10,618 nucleotides of DNA from Lentimicrobiaceae bacterium (GTDB taxonomy: Bacteria > Bacteroidota > Bacteroidia > Bacteroidales > WCHB1-69): NCBI GenBank assembly GCA_009776395.1, contig WRNX01000040.1:1-10618 (forward strand). The letters are read 5' to 3'. Under the pieces are notes generated by a model. It did not search any database. It had not been told where the DNA came from and was given only the letters and a program-made list of their open reading frames with translations. The translations under genes and the position numbers were made by a program. This document shows, piece by piece, positions 1 to 7,659 of the stretch (the stretch's first letter is position 1; each line of letters begins with the position of its first letter).

Positions 1-278
1 TACAAAAAGGAATTAATAAACTCGTTATCCATAAAGAAAAACTTAACGAAGATTTAGAAAATAATTGGTCGGTGGTTGCCGAAGCATATCAAACCATTCT
101 CCGCAGAGAAGGTTATCCCAATCCATACGAAACACTTAAAAATGCCACACGAGGTAAAAAAATTACCCAACAAGTTATGGCTGATTTTATTGATAATTTG
201 AATGTTTCGGAAAAAATAAAAGAAGAATTACATAAAATAACCCCACAAAACTATATAGGTGTGAGGTATGAGGTATGA
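1..278 (+). CDS. purB: Adenylosuccinate lyase, C-terminal part (5' end outside window)
   Basis: The frame is open from base 3 to the TGA at 276-278 and gives about 91 residues. It matches the C-terminus of the bacterial PurB type of adenylosuccinate lyase: an N-N-W-x-V-V-A-E-A-Y-Q-T-I-L-R-R stretch, then Y-P-N-P-Y-E-x-L-K, T-R-G-K and finally T-P-Q-N-Y-I-G, all familiar from E. coli-type PurB. The enzyme releases fumarate from SAICAR and from adenylosuccinate in the cytosol, serving IMP and AMP synthesis. The fumarase-superfamily catalytic motifs lie upstream of the window and cannot be checked. After Y-I-G the protein ends in V-R-Y-E-V; these codons and the stop lie inside a 7-bp tandem repeat, so the native tail seems to have been replaced. 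The gene converges on the cysteine desulfurase gene, whose stop is 12 bp away. Confidence 0.9.
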   Translation, partial: QKGINKLVIHKEKLNEDLENNWSVVAEAYQTILRREGYPNPYETLKNATRGKKITQQVMADFIDNLNVSEKIKEELHKITPQNYIGVRYEV

Positions 279-281
279 GGT
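254..281. repeat. Heptanucleotide tandem array at the purB 3' end (ATGAGGT type)
   Basis: Four consecutive 7-bp units start at 254, 261, 268 and 275. The last two are identical (ATGAGGT); the first two are TATAGGT and GTGAGGT. The array encodes the last residues of PurB and supplies its TGA stop at 276-278. A further degenerate unit may follow at 282-288. Confidence 0.8.
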
Positions 282-290
282 GTGTCGCCT

Positions 291-1448
291 TTAATTCTTT
301 ATTTCTGCAATCTCTTTCACCGCCCGAATGGCAGTATCAATCTCTTCTTCCGTATTAAATGCGCCAATACTTAACCGCACCGTTCCGTGTTTATCTAAAG
401 TGCCGATATGTTCGTGCACTTTTGGAGCGCATTGTAAACCGGTTCGGCACGCAATATTGTAATCCACATCAAGCATCATACCCACATCGGCTGCCTCAAA
501 ACCGTTTATATTAAAGCATAAAACCGGATTTTTTCTTTCCGGAAAGTTGGCACAATAGGTCGTAACGCCTTTTACATCTTGGATACCTTTTCTCAGTTTT
601 TCCCACAATTCCATCTCTCTTTTGTGAATATTTTCAATGCCCTGTTCCAAAATCCATGAAACACCGGCGTACAATCCTGCAACACCCACTAAGTTCAATG
701 TTCCGTACTCCAAACGGTAAGGATATTCTTCCAAATGTTTGGGATAGGCAGAACGAACCCCTGTGCCTGCGTAGCGCGTATGTTTAATGTGCACGCCCTC
801 GCGAACGTATGCACCGCCAATTCCGGTAGGTCCCATCAAACTTTTATGTCCTGTAAAGATATAAACATCAATATTATCTGCCTGCATATCTACTTTTGTC
901 GCGCCTGCACCCTGACTGCCGTCCACCACAAAAACCAACCCATTTTCTTTACAAATTTTTCCAATTTCGCGTAAAGGCTGGCAAGTCCCCAGCACATTAG
1001 AGCAATGCGTACAAACCACAAACTTAGTATTAGGGCGAATTGCCTTGCGAAAATCTTCGGGATCCACATAACCATCTTTGTCGAAAGGTAAATAGGTAAC
1101 ATCTTGAAGTTTACCTTCCTCTTTTAAACAATATAAGGGGCGTAATACGGAGTTGTGTTCCAACATGGTAGTAATAACGTGCGCATCCGGTTCTGCCAAA
1201 CCTTGAATTATAAGATTCAGAGAATCGCTGGCGTTGTAACTGAAAGTTAGTCTGTTGTGGTCTTCTCCTCCATTAAAAAGTTCAGTCATTAACTTGCGTG
1301 TTTTTTGCACTATTTCTTCGGTAAGAATTGCCGCGTCGAAACCGGTTCTGCCCGGATTTACGCCATGTTTTTTGTAAAACCCGCTCATAAATTCATACAT
1401 TGAATCCGGCTTAGGGAAAGTGGTTGCTGAGTTGTCTAAATAAATCAT
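291..1448 (-). CDS. Cysteine desulfurase-family PLP enzyme (class V aminotransferase fold)
   Basis: This 385-residue cytosolic protein matches the stand-alone cysteine desulfurase family related to SufS/IscS/CsdA, which takes sulfur from cysteine as an enzyme persulfide for Fe-S cluster, thiolated tRNA or cofactor synthesis. It begins M-I-Y-L-D-N-S-A-T-T. PLP-site features are His98 (E-H-N-S), Asp176 (V-V-D-G-S-Q) and Schiff-base Lys202 (T-G-H-K-S). The probable persulfide Cys340 lies in C-R-T-G-L-Q-C-A-P; Cys334 is also in this loop. Length is normal for the family. The ATG at 1448-1446 is chosen because it aligns with the family start; the frame stays open upstream, but that part has no family similarity and runs into the divergent peptidase gene. 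No suf or isc gene is adjacent, so the sulfur acceptor is unknown. A TACTTTTG box lies 27 bp upstream. Confidence 0.9.
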   Translation of the reverse strand: MIYLDNSATTFPKPDSMYEFMSGFYKKHGVNPGRTGFDAAILTEEIVQKTRKLMTELFNGGEDHNRLTFSYNASDSLNLIIQGLAEPDAHVITTMLEHNSVLRPLYCLKEEGKLQDVTYLPFDKDGYVDPEDFRKAIRPNTKFVVCTHCSNVLGTCQPLREIGKICKENGLVFVVDGSQGAGATKVDMQADNIDVYIFTGHKSLMGPTGIGGAYVREGVHIKHTRYAGTGVRSAYPKHLEEYPYRLEYGTLNLVGVAGLYAGVSWILEQGIENIHKREMELWEKLRKGIQDVKGVTTYCANFPERKNPVLCFNINGFEAADVGMMLDVDYNIACRTGLQCAPKVHEHIGTLDKHGTVRLSIGAFNTEEEIDTAIRAVKEIAEIKN

Positions 1449-1474
1449 AATAGTTTTTTTTGATAAAATGACGG

Positions 1475-1482
1475 CAAAAGTA
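1475..1482 (-). promoter_or_regulatory. Probable -7 box of the cysteine desulfurase gene
   Basis: On the minus strand the sequence is TACTTTTG, an exact match to the Bacteroidota -7 consensus TAnnTTTG, ending 26 bp before the start codon. No convincing -33 TTG lies at the usual 19-21 bp spacing, so only half of the promoter is supported. Confidence 0.5.
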
Positions 1483-1502
1483 GATTTTTTTTGAAATTGT
1501 TT

Positions 1503-1510
1503 TATTTTCG
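1503..1510 (+). promoter_or_regulatory. Possible -7 box of the C25 peptidase gene
   Basis: TATTTTCG differs from the TAnnTTTG consensus at one base and lies about 77 bp before the peptidase ATG. It would form a divergent pair with the box at 1475-1482. No clear -33 element is visible. The rest of 1449-1587 is A/T-rich with homopolymer runs. Confidence 0.25.
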
Positions 1511-1587
1511 CCGTCTGCAAAAAAAAACGCATTTTTTGCACTTTTTTATATAACTCATAAAAAAATAATCTTTTAATCAAAATATTT

Positions 1588-4485
1588 ATGAAAAAATTAT
1601 CCCTTTTTTTATTAGTAATTTTTACAATTACTACAGGCGTATTTGCCCAAAACCAAGTGTTAACAGTAGGCAGTGGCGCCCTGCAAAACGAAATTGTATT
1701 ATTACAGCAAAATAACAACCAAACTACTATCCGCTTCGATTTGAATTTGGTTGAGTTATTTGAAGTGGAAACCGATTACGGAATCGCATCTATTCCCATA
1801 TCAGAAAAAGCGCCGTTGATGTTGGAAAAAGGCGCGCCCGAACTGTTTTATTTTACCACCTCTTTCATTATCCCCGATAAAGGCGGCTCAGAGTTGGAAA
1901 TCTCTTACGGGCAATATCAAGAGTTTGAAAATATTGAAATTGCGCCCTCTAAAGGAAATTTACCCCGTAGTATTAACCCGTCAAACATTCCTTTTGAAAA
2001 GGGCGAAGTGTATCAAATTGATGACTTTTTCCCTGGAACACTCGCCAATTTAAGAGAACCTTTTATTATGAGAGATGTGAGAGGAGAATCGTTGGATGTA
2101 TATCCCGTGCAATACAATCCCGTTACTAAAATCTTGAGAATCTATTCCGAAATTACCGTTACGGTTAGAAATACACCCCAACAAGGAATTAACGAATTTA
2201 CTACTCAAAAAAGACACAAAACCATTGACCCTACTTTCAACCAAATGTATAATAATCTGTTTATCAACTATTCCTCCCTTAATAGAGCCTATCCCACAGG
2301 AGAGGAAGGGGAACTGCTGATTATCTGTTACCCACAGTTTATGAACGACATGCAACCGTATGTTGACTGGAAACGCACCATCGGACGTAAAACTACCATG
2401 GTTTCTACCGCAGAAACAGGCGCCACTTATGCCGCCATAAAAAATTATATTCAAGATTATTACAGTAACCCTGACCATAATTTGGCTTATGTGCTTTTGG
2501 TGGGCGATTTAGCGCAAATACCAACCTATACTTACACTACTCCCTATTATTATGAGACATGTTATTCTGATATTTATTATGCGCAACTTGTTTCGGGCGT
2601 TTACATGGATATTTTGATAGGGAGAATGTCTGCCGAAAACATTGCGCATGTTCAAACACAGGTAGAACGTTCTATTTGGTATGAACGAGACTTAACTACG
2701 GAAGATACCTGGCTATCTAAAGCAGTAGGATTAGCCGCTAATAATGGACCGGCTGGCTCAGCGCATAATAACGAGTATGACTACACGCACATGAATAATA
2801 TTAGAACAAGATTGATGACTTATGGCTATAATCCTGTTTATCAGGAATATAATGGTAATTGCCCTGGAGTTACCAATACAACTACGGCTCAAATCTCTTC
2901 CCGTTTTAACGAAGGGATGGGGGTAGCAAATTATTGCAATCACGGAGATTATGACGGTTGGTATATAGCTAATGCTCAGGAAACTGCTTATATACCATTC
3001 ACCAATTCCAATGTAAACGCGTTACAAAATGCGGGTATGCTGCCTTATATTTTTTCGGTAGCCTGTTTGAATGGACAATTTAATAAAACCTGTTTTGCAG
3101 AAGCCTGGATGCGCGCTACGAAAAACGGACAACCCACCGGAGCCGTGGCAACGATGATGGGTTCTATTGAACTGAGTTGGGTTCCTCCCATGACTGCCCA
3201 AGACGAATTTGTAAATATTTGTTTAGACCTCGGACCCTATACAGGACAAGCGGCGGGTATTAAGAGAACTTTTGCAGGCGCTTCTCTTAATGCCTCTCAG
3301 AAAATGAGAATGACTCATGGTACTTCCGCTAATGACGACTACAACGCATGGCTCGTCTTCGGAGACCCTACTTTGATGTTCAGAACAAAAACTCCTGAAG
3401 AAATGACTGTATCGCATCTGCCTGTTATCCCTGTGGGAACGAACGAATTTTCTGTAGAATGCGATGCAGATGGCGCGCAAGCAACTGTTTCTTACGTAGA
3501 AAATAGTGATGTAATCATTTTGGGAACCGCAACAGTAATTGATGGCGTTGCCGAAATCGTGTTTGATGCACCCCTGTCCACATTTACAGACCTAACGCTC
3601 GCCGTTACAGGATTTAATAAAGTTACATACATAACCAATTTACTTACAGGCGAATTACCAGATCTTCACACACCTCAAAATCTTTCTTATTCAGTAGAAA
3701 ATGCCAACCATATTCTATTAGAATGGGAAACACCTGAAGAGATAGAAAACTTAGCCGTTACCGGATATAACATTTATCGTGATGAACTCTTGATCAATAC
3801 TGAACCTGTAATAAATGAGGTTTCTTTTACCGATATTGTTCCAACAAATGGCGAATATAAATATGAAGTAACCGCTTTATACGGAACAACATTAGAAAGT
3901 GATCCCTCTGAGCCAGTACTAATTACAATTGACGGTATGTGTATTCCTTTCGGCAATAAGATAATCCTTGAACAACCCGAAGAGGAAGAAGGAGTTAATA
4001 TTCTTGTTTCTTGGGAAGCTCCCGAATATGAAGGCACAGAACTTGCCGGCTATAATATTTTCCGCGACGAAGAACAAATTAATACTGAAATAGTAACCGA
4101 ATTGAGTTATTTAGATGAAAATTTGGAACAATTTACCGAATATTGTTATCAGGTAGAAGTAGTTTACAACGATTGTGAAGAAACATTAAAAAGTGAAAAA
4201 GAGTGTTTAACCACGCTATCTATTAATGATGTTTCAGAAATTCAAAATTTTAACATCTATCCTAATCCTGCAAATAATGAGTTACGAGTTACGAGTTACG
4301 AGTTACAAATTACAAGTATTGAAATTTATGATGTTTATGGAAGAAACGTATCATCTCATCATCTCATCGCCTCATCGCCTCATCATCTCATTAATATTTC
4401 ACATTTGCAATCGGGGATCTATTTTGTAAAGATCTATTCTGAAACAGGTGATGTTGCAGTGAAGAGATTGGTGGTAATGAAATAA
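1588..4485 (+). CDS. Gingipain-like C25 cysteine peptidase with T9SS C-terminal signal
   Basis: This 965-residue protein is predicted to be exported. Residues 1-20 form a Sec signal peptide (K-K, hydrophobic core, V-F-A before Gln21). Residues about 21-225 resemble the propeptide region of C25 peptidases. About 240-600 is the peptidase domain, with probable catalytic His452 (Y-C-N-H-G-D) and Cys493 (S-V-A-C-L-N-G-Q-F), matching the H-G and V-A-C-V-N-G-D-F motifs of gingipains. A beta-rich linker follows, then two fibronectin III-like repeats at about 696-782 and 790-875, each with G-Y-N-I-(Y/F)-R-D. A type A T9SS sorting domain spans about 887-965 (Y-P-N-P, I-Y-D-V-Y-G-R, S-G-I-Y-F-V-K-I). 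It should be secreted or surface-attached by T9SS. The C-terminal signal and the V-A-C-L-N-G motif favour a cargo protease over the PorU sortase. Substrate specificity cannot be read from sequence. Two short tandem repeats lie within the sorting domain. Confidence 0.9.
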   Translation: MKKLSLFLLVIFTITTGVFAQNQVLTVGSGALQNEIVLLQQNNNQTTIRFDLNLVELFEVETDYGIASIPISEKAPLMLEKGAPELFYFTTSFIIPDKGGSELEISYGQYQEFENIEIAPSKGNLPRSINPSNIPFEKGEVYQIDDFFPGTLANLREPFIMRDVRGESLDVYPVQYNPVTKILRIYSEITVTVRNTPQQGINEFTTQKRHKTIDPTFNQMYNNLFINYSSLNRAYPTGEEGELLIICYPQFMNDMQPYVDWKRTIGRKTTMVSTAETGATYAAIKNYIQDYYSNPDHNLAYVLLVGDLAQIPTYTYTTPYYYETCYSDIYYAQLVSGVYMDILIGRMSAENIAHVQTQVERSIWYERDLTTEDTWLSKAVGLAANNGPAGSAHNNEYDYTHMNNIRTRLMTYGYNPVYQEYNGNCPGVTNTTTAQISSRFNEGMGVANYCNHGDYDGWYIANAQETAYIPFTNSNVNALQNAGMLPYIFSVACLNGQFNKTCFAEAWMRATKNGQPTGAVATMMGSIELSWVPPMTAQDEFVNICLDLGPYTGQAAGIKRTFAGASLNASQKMRMTHGTSANDDYNAWLVFGDPTLMFRTKTPEEMTVSHLPVIPVGTNEFSVECDADGAQATVSYVENSDVIILGTATVIDGVAEIVFDAPLSTFTDLTLAVTGFNKVTYITNLLTGELPDLHTPQNLSYSVENANHILLEWETPEEIENLAVTGYNIYRDELLINTEPVINEVSFTDIVPTNGEYKYEVTALYGTTLESDPSEPVLITIDGMCIPFGNKIILEQPEEEEGVNILVSWEAPEYEGTELAGYNIFRDEEQINTEIVTELSYLDENLEQFTEYCYQVEVVYNDCEETLKSEKECLTTLSINDVSEIQNFNIYPNPANNELRVTSYELQITSIEIYDVYGRNVSSHHLIASSPHHLINISHLQSGIYFVKIYSETGDVAVKRLVVMK
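4279..4313. repeat. Heptanucleotide array GAGTTAC within the peptidase gene
   Basis: Four perfect GAGTTAC units (4279-4306) are followed by one degenerate unit, AAATTAC. They encode peptidase residues from about 898 to 909 (E-L-R-V-T-S-Y-E-L-Q-I-T), just after the Y-P-N-P start of the T9SS sorting domain. The unit has no stop codon in any forward frame. Confidence 0.9.
4355..4391. repeat. CTCATCAT/CTCATCGC octanucleotide array within the peptidase gene
   Basis: About four and a half 8-bp units start at 4355, 4363, 4371, 4379 and 4387, alternating between CTCATCAT and CTCATCGC. The protein shows an eight-residue period, with H-H-L-I at residues 924-927 and again at 932-935. The array lies between two conserved beta strands of the T9SS sorting domain. 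This is the only array whose unit is 8 rather than 7 bp. Confidence 0.85.
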
Positions 4486-4513
4486 ATTAAGGGTTAAAAA
4501 TTTAGGAATTACT

Positions 4514-4521
4514 TATCTTTG
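4514..4521 (+). promoter_or_regulatory. Probable -7 box of ispE
   Basis: TATCTTTG matches the Bacteroidota TAnnTTTG consensus exactly. It lies between the peptidase stop and the ispE ATG and predicts a leader of about 40 nt. No good -33 TTG is present at 19-21 bp, so ispE may also depend on read-through from the peptidase gene; no terminator is visible between them. Confidence 0.5.
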
Positions 4522-4569
4522 TTTTAAAATACAAAATCACAAAATAAGAATGAAAGACTATGCAGAATA

Positions 4570-5331
4570 ATGAATCCTCAAAGTGAGATAATTTACCACA
4601 AAATTAACTTAGGGTTGAACGTTGTTGGTAAACTACAGTCTGGTTACCATGAGTTGGAAACAGTGTTTTACCCTTGTCATAATTATGTAGATACTATTGA
4701 AATAACCTCCTCATCAAATTTTTCATTTACTTTAATTAATGCTGATTTTCATTGTAAAGTTGAAGATAATTTGTGTGTAAAAGCATATCGGTTGTTGCAA
4801 AATATTTATGATTTACCGAATGTAAATATTACGCTTACTAAAAAAATTCCTTCTGGTGCGGGCTTAGGGGGAGGCTCTGCAGACGCCGCCTTAACTCTGA
4901 AAATGCTCAATAATCTGTTTACGCTCAACCTTTCTATTCTCCAACTTCATGATTTTGCTTCACAATTAGGCAGTGATACCTCTTTTTTCTTGTACAATAC
5001 TCCCATGTATGCCACAGGCAGAGGTGAAATATTAGAGCCCATAAATGTAGATTTGTCGAAAAATAAAATTGAGATAGTTTGCCCTAATATTTATATTTCT
5101 ACCTCAGAAGCATACAAAAATATTACGCCCAGAAAACCAAAAGTTTCTTTAAAACAAATAATTAATTCTCCTATTATAACATGGAAAGAAAATCTTGTGA
5201 ATGATTTTGAAGAAGTTATTTTTAAGCAGTATCCTCAACTAAGTGAGATAAAAAGTGATCTTTATGATCGAGGTGCACTGTATGCTTCTCTAAGTGGCAC
5301 TGGAAGTGGAGTGTATGGAATTTTCCCGTAA
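4570..5331 (+). CDS. ispE: 4-diphosphocytidyl-2-C-methyl-D-erythritol kinase
   Basis: IspE phosphorylates CDP-methylerythritol with ATP in the cytosolic MEP pathway to IPP and DMAPP. The 253 residues show GHMP kinase features in order: K-I-N-L-G-L-N-V-V-G at 11-20 with catalytic Lys11, G-Y-H-E-L-E-T-V-F-Y-P at 25-35, the ATP-binding loop P-S-G-A-G-L-G-G-G-S-A-D at 94-105, L-G-S-D at 133-136 with catalytic Asp136, and the glycine-rich S-G-T-G-S-G at 242-247. The segments V-S-L-K-Q-I-I and V-N-D-F-E are typical of Bacteroidales IspE. The protein stops just after the conserved G-I-F motif, so it is slightly short, but no catalytic element is missing. The usual Ala before K-I-N-L is His. The start codon overlaps the stop of a six-codon reading frame at 4550-4570. 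The gene converges on mutL. Confidence 0.95.
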   Translation: MNPQSEIIYHKINLGLNVVGKLQSGYHELETVFYPCHNYVDTIEITSSSNFSFTLINADFHCKVEDNLCVKAYRLLQNIYDLPNVNITLTKKIPSGAGLGGGSADAALTLKMLNNLFTLNLSILQLHDFASQLGSDTSFFLYNTPMYATGRGEILEPINVDLSKNKIEIVCPNIYISTSEAYKNITPRKPKVSLKQIINSPIITWKENLVNDFEEVIFKQYPQLSEIKSDLYDRGALYASLSGTGSGVYGIFP

Positions 5332-5413
5332 TAATTCGAAAATAACCTAAAAAAATTTTATAATCTCTTCTTACCTTTACGTCTAATACTTTATTTTTAT
5401 GATAGATACAAAA

Positions 5414-7231
5414 TTATTCAAAGAATTTTATTATATCCTTGCTTGTAAATTGTTTTGACACTTTTCTCCCCGATGGTGAAATATGTGGAGTATGGCATTG
5501 AAGCCATTGTTTGATAAATGCTTGCTGCTCAATTTCGGATATTATTTGTAGTTTGGAATGAATTTTTTGTTTCGCTAAACTCTTGGCAATAGCACTGTTT
5601 TTATCAGTTTTATGTAAAAATTGATGGGTTTTATACATTTCTACAAATTGCTCTATAACTTGTTGTACACCACTATTATCCTCTTCGATAGGAGTTCCAT
5701 TTACGGCAAACGAAGTTCGGTCTATCTGCTCTAAATCATATCCTAACGCACGTAACTCAGGCAAAATGTCATTTATTATTTCTACCGAACTCGCCGGTAA
5801 CGTTATGGTTTCCGGAAACATAGATTGTTGAATAACAACGGGCGTATGTTCTAAAGCATGTAAGAAATGTTCAAATAAAATTCGTTCCCGCGCCGCAAAT
5901 AGATCTAAAATATGCAACGCCTCTTTCCAAACAAAGACTAAATAAGCATCATTAAAAACCAAACATTTCAATTGGTTTTCATCAATAACTACCTCATCTT
6001 CTTTTTTTTCTGCTGAAAATTTAATGTTGTAAGACTCGTTTGATTGAACTTGTATAGTCTCTTTTTTCAATCCCGATAAAAATTGTTCCCAAGAGTCAGA
6101 AGAAGAGATTTTTTTCTCTGATTTAGAATTATATGGAGTGTAATTTGGATTTAAGGTTAAAGTGGGAGGTTTAACATCACTTTTTGGTTTAATTTTATCA
6201 AAATCGTATTGTGGATTATAGTTAAAATCAATTTGCGGAATTAAAGAATGCGCACCCAGCGTTTTTTTTACCGCAGCATTTAAAAATGCGTATATCATCC
6301 TATCATCCTGAAATTTAATATCAATTTTTGTAGGACTGATATTCACGTCAATAGTAGATGGTGGAACAGTAATTTCAATAAAAAAAGCGGGTTTATGTCC
6401 TTCGGGTATCAACTCTTTGTAGGTGGATTCAATGGCATGAGTTAACAAATAGTGTTTAACAAATCTTTGGTTTACAAACAGATATTGTTCATTTTTTTTC
6501 TTTTTTGCGTTTTCAGGTTTGGCAATAAAACCGGATATTTTTATGGTTTCCGTATTTAATTCTACAGGAAACAGCTTATCTTTAAAATGCGCGCCAAAAA
6601 CATTGATAATGCGTTGTTTTTGATTAGAAGAGGGCAGTTGTTGTATTAGTTTTCCATTATGAAAGAATGAAAATTCAACTTCACAATGAATTAACGATAA
6701 GCGATTTAATTCCTCTTCAATATGTCCTAACTCTATGGCGTCCGATTTAAGAAAATTTCTTCTTGCGGGTACATTATAAAACAGATTCTTTACTGCAATT
6801 GAAGTTCCGTTTTGTGTTACGGTGGGTGTATGTTCTTTAATTTGAAAACCTTCTGTAATGATCAGTGTTCCTGTTTCTTCATCTTCCCTTTTTGTTTTTA
6901 ATTCCACTTGTGCAATGGCAGCAATAGAGGCAAGCGCTTCTCCTCTAAACCCCTTGGTTTTTAAATGATACAGATCATCAGCGGTAGATATTTTCGAGGT
7001 AGCATGTCTTTCAAAGCACATTCGCGCATCGGTAAAGTTCATACCTTTACCGTTATCCACCACTTGGATAAGCGTTCTGCCTGCGTCTTTAATAATCAGT
7101 TGAATTTTTGAAGCATCGGCGTCAATGGCATTTTCTAACAGCTCTTTTACTGCCGAAGCGGGACGTTGAATCACTTCGCCGGCAGCAATTTGGTTGGCAA
7201 CAAGATCGGGAAGAAGGTGGATAGAGTTCAT
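5414..7231 (-). CDS. mutL: DNA mismatch repair protein MutL
   Basis: MutL links MutS mismatch recognition to downstream repair. The 605 residues have an intact N-terminal GHKL ATPase: Glu30 and Asn34 (E-L-L-E-N-A-I-D-A), D-N-G-K-G-M at 59-64, and T-K-G-F-R-G-E-A-L at 92-100. The transducer domain includes N-I-S-P-T-K-I-D at 297-304. A polar linker at about 340-415 leads to the C-terminal dimerisation domain. That domain lacks intact endonuclease motifs: the DQHA(X)2E(X)4E position reads D-L-F-A-A-R-E-R-I-L-F-E (443-454), and the zinc-ligand motifs appear as A-I-A-K-S-L near 547-552 and S-P-S-G-R-K at 585-590. It may act without nicking activity, as in E. coli. The ATG at 7231 is chosen because M-N-S-I-H-L-L-P-D matches the family N-terminus; an in-frame ATG 12 codons upstream adds an unconserved stretch. 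No mutS or mutH is in the window. Confidence 0.95.
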   Translation of the reverse strand: MNSIHLLPDLVANQIAAGEVIQRPASAVKELLENAIDADASKIQLIIKDAGRTLIQVVDNGKGMNFTDARMCFERHATSKISTADDLYHLKTKGFRGEALASIAAIAQVELKTKREDEETGTLIITEGFQIKEHTPTVTQNGTSIAVKNLFYNVPARRNFLKSDAIELGHIEEELNRLSLIHCEVEFSFFHNGKLIQQLPSSNQKQRIINVFGAHFKDKLFPVELNTETIKISGFIAKPENAKKKKNEQYLFVNQRFVKHYLLTHAIESTYKELIPEGHKPAFFIEITVPPSTIDVNISPTKIDIKFQDDRMIYAFLNAAVKKTLGAHSLIPQIDFNYNPQYDFDKIKPKSDVKPPTLTLNPNYTPYNSKSEKKISSSDSWEQFLSGLKKETIQVQSNESYNIKFSAEKKEDEVVIDENQLKCLVFNDAYLVFVWKEALHILDLFAARERILFEHFLHALEHTPVVIQQSMFPETITLPASSVEIINDILPELRALGYDLEQIDRTSFAVNGTPIEEDNSGVQQVIEQFVEMYKTHQFLHKTDKNSAIAKSLAKQKIHSKLQIISEIEQQAFIKQWLQCHTPHISPSGRKVSKQFTSKDIIKFFE

Positions 7232-7255
7232 ATGTGGATATTTGTGAAATAACTG

Positions 7256-7263
7256 CGAAAATA
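7256..7263 (-). promoter_or_regulatory. Possible -7 box of mutL
   Basis: The minus strand reads TATTTTCG, one base off TAnnTTTG, 24 bp before the chosen mutL ATG. Since a terminator hairpin lies upstream at 7319-7345, mutL needs its own promoter, and this is the best candidate. A -33 TTG at normal spacing is not evident. Confidence 0.3.
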
Positions 7264-7318
7264 CCAAAAACTTTCAAACTATAGAAGTTCTGAGATCTCT
7301 TTTATTTTTATTAAAATG

Positions 7319-7345
7319 AAAACTGCCGCTTGTGACGGCAGTTTT
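7319..7345 (-). terminator. Intrinsic terminator after rpmB
   Basis: A perfect 10-bp stem pairs AAAACTGCCG (7319-7328) with CGGCAGTTTT (7336-7345) around a 7-nt loop. On the minus strand the stem ends in TTTT and a T-rich tract follows. It lies 39 bp past the rpmB stop and upstream of mutL, separating the two transcription units. The A/T flanks are symmetric, so it could work in both directions. Confidence 0.8.
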
Positions 7346-7384
7346 CCCATTTAAAACTAAAAATTATGGAAAAATAAAAAAGTA

Positions 7385-7621
7385 TTATTTTAAAATACCT
7401 TTTTTATGAGCATCAACAATAGCATTCCATGCGCCTTTTTTGTTGATATTTCTTATCCCTTTTGCAGAAACTTTAAGCATTACCCAGCCCCCTAATTCAG
7501 GAACATAAAACTTTTTGTCATGCAAATTTGGGTTAAATCTTCTTTTTGATTTTATATTAGAGTGGGAAACATGATTTCCAACTATCGCTTTTTTTCCGGT
7601 AATTTGACAAACTCTTGACAT
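7385..7621 (-). CDS. rpmB: 50S ribosomal protein L28
   Basis: This small basic protein of 78 residues belongs to the large ribosomal subunit. It begins M-S-R-V-C-Q-I-T-G-K-K, followed by G-N-x-V-S-H-S and K-S-K-R-R-F-x-P-N-L, all standard for L28, and has V-S-A-K-G-I-R-N-I-N-K-K-G near the C-terminus. Length is typical. It has its own strong promoter-like sequence upstream and a terminator directly downstream, so it looks monocistronic. In many Bacteroidota rpmB is followed closely by rpmG (L33) and a small DUF4295 gene; here neither follows. Confidence 0.97.
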   Translation of the reverse strand: MSRVCQITGKKAIVGNHVSHSNIKSKRRFNPNLHDKKFYVPELGGWVMLKVSAKGIRNINKKGAWNAIVDAHKKGILK

Positions 7622-7659
7622 CGCAAACTTTTTTATTAGGTTTTCTTTCTTTTGGGGCG

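Noticed and set aside
1449..1718. A 90-codon in-frame N-terminal extension of the cysteine desulfurase
   Set aside because: It has no family similarity, is rich in A/T homopolymers, runs over the start of the divergent peptidase gene, and the probable promoter box lies inside it.
2050..2478. A 142-codon open frame antisense to the C25 peptidase
   Set aside because: It lies wholly opposite conserved peptidase coding sequence and its translation resembles no family I know. Other antisense frames in this gene were rejected for the same reason.
4226..4429. An overlapping plus-strand reading frame inside the peptidase gene
   Set aside because: It is open only because the 7-bp and 8-bp arrays encode the same stop-free peptides in every frame; it has no support as a gene.
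5372..5456. A TACCTTTA box followed by ATG at 5400 on the plus strand
   Set aside because: The resulting frame is under 20 codons and is antisense to the end of mutL; the box also has a mismatch to the consensus. Probably chance.
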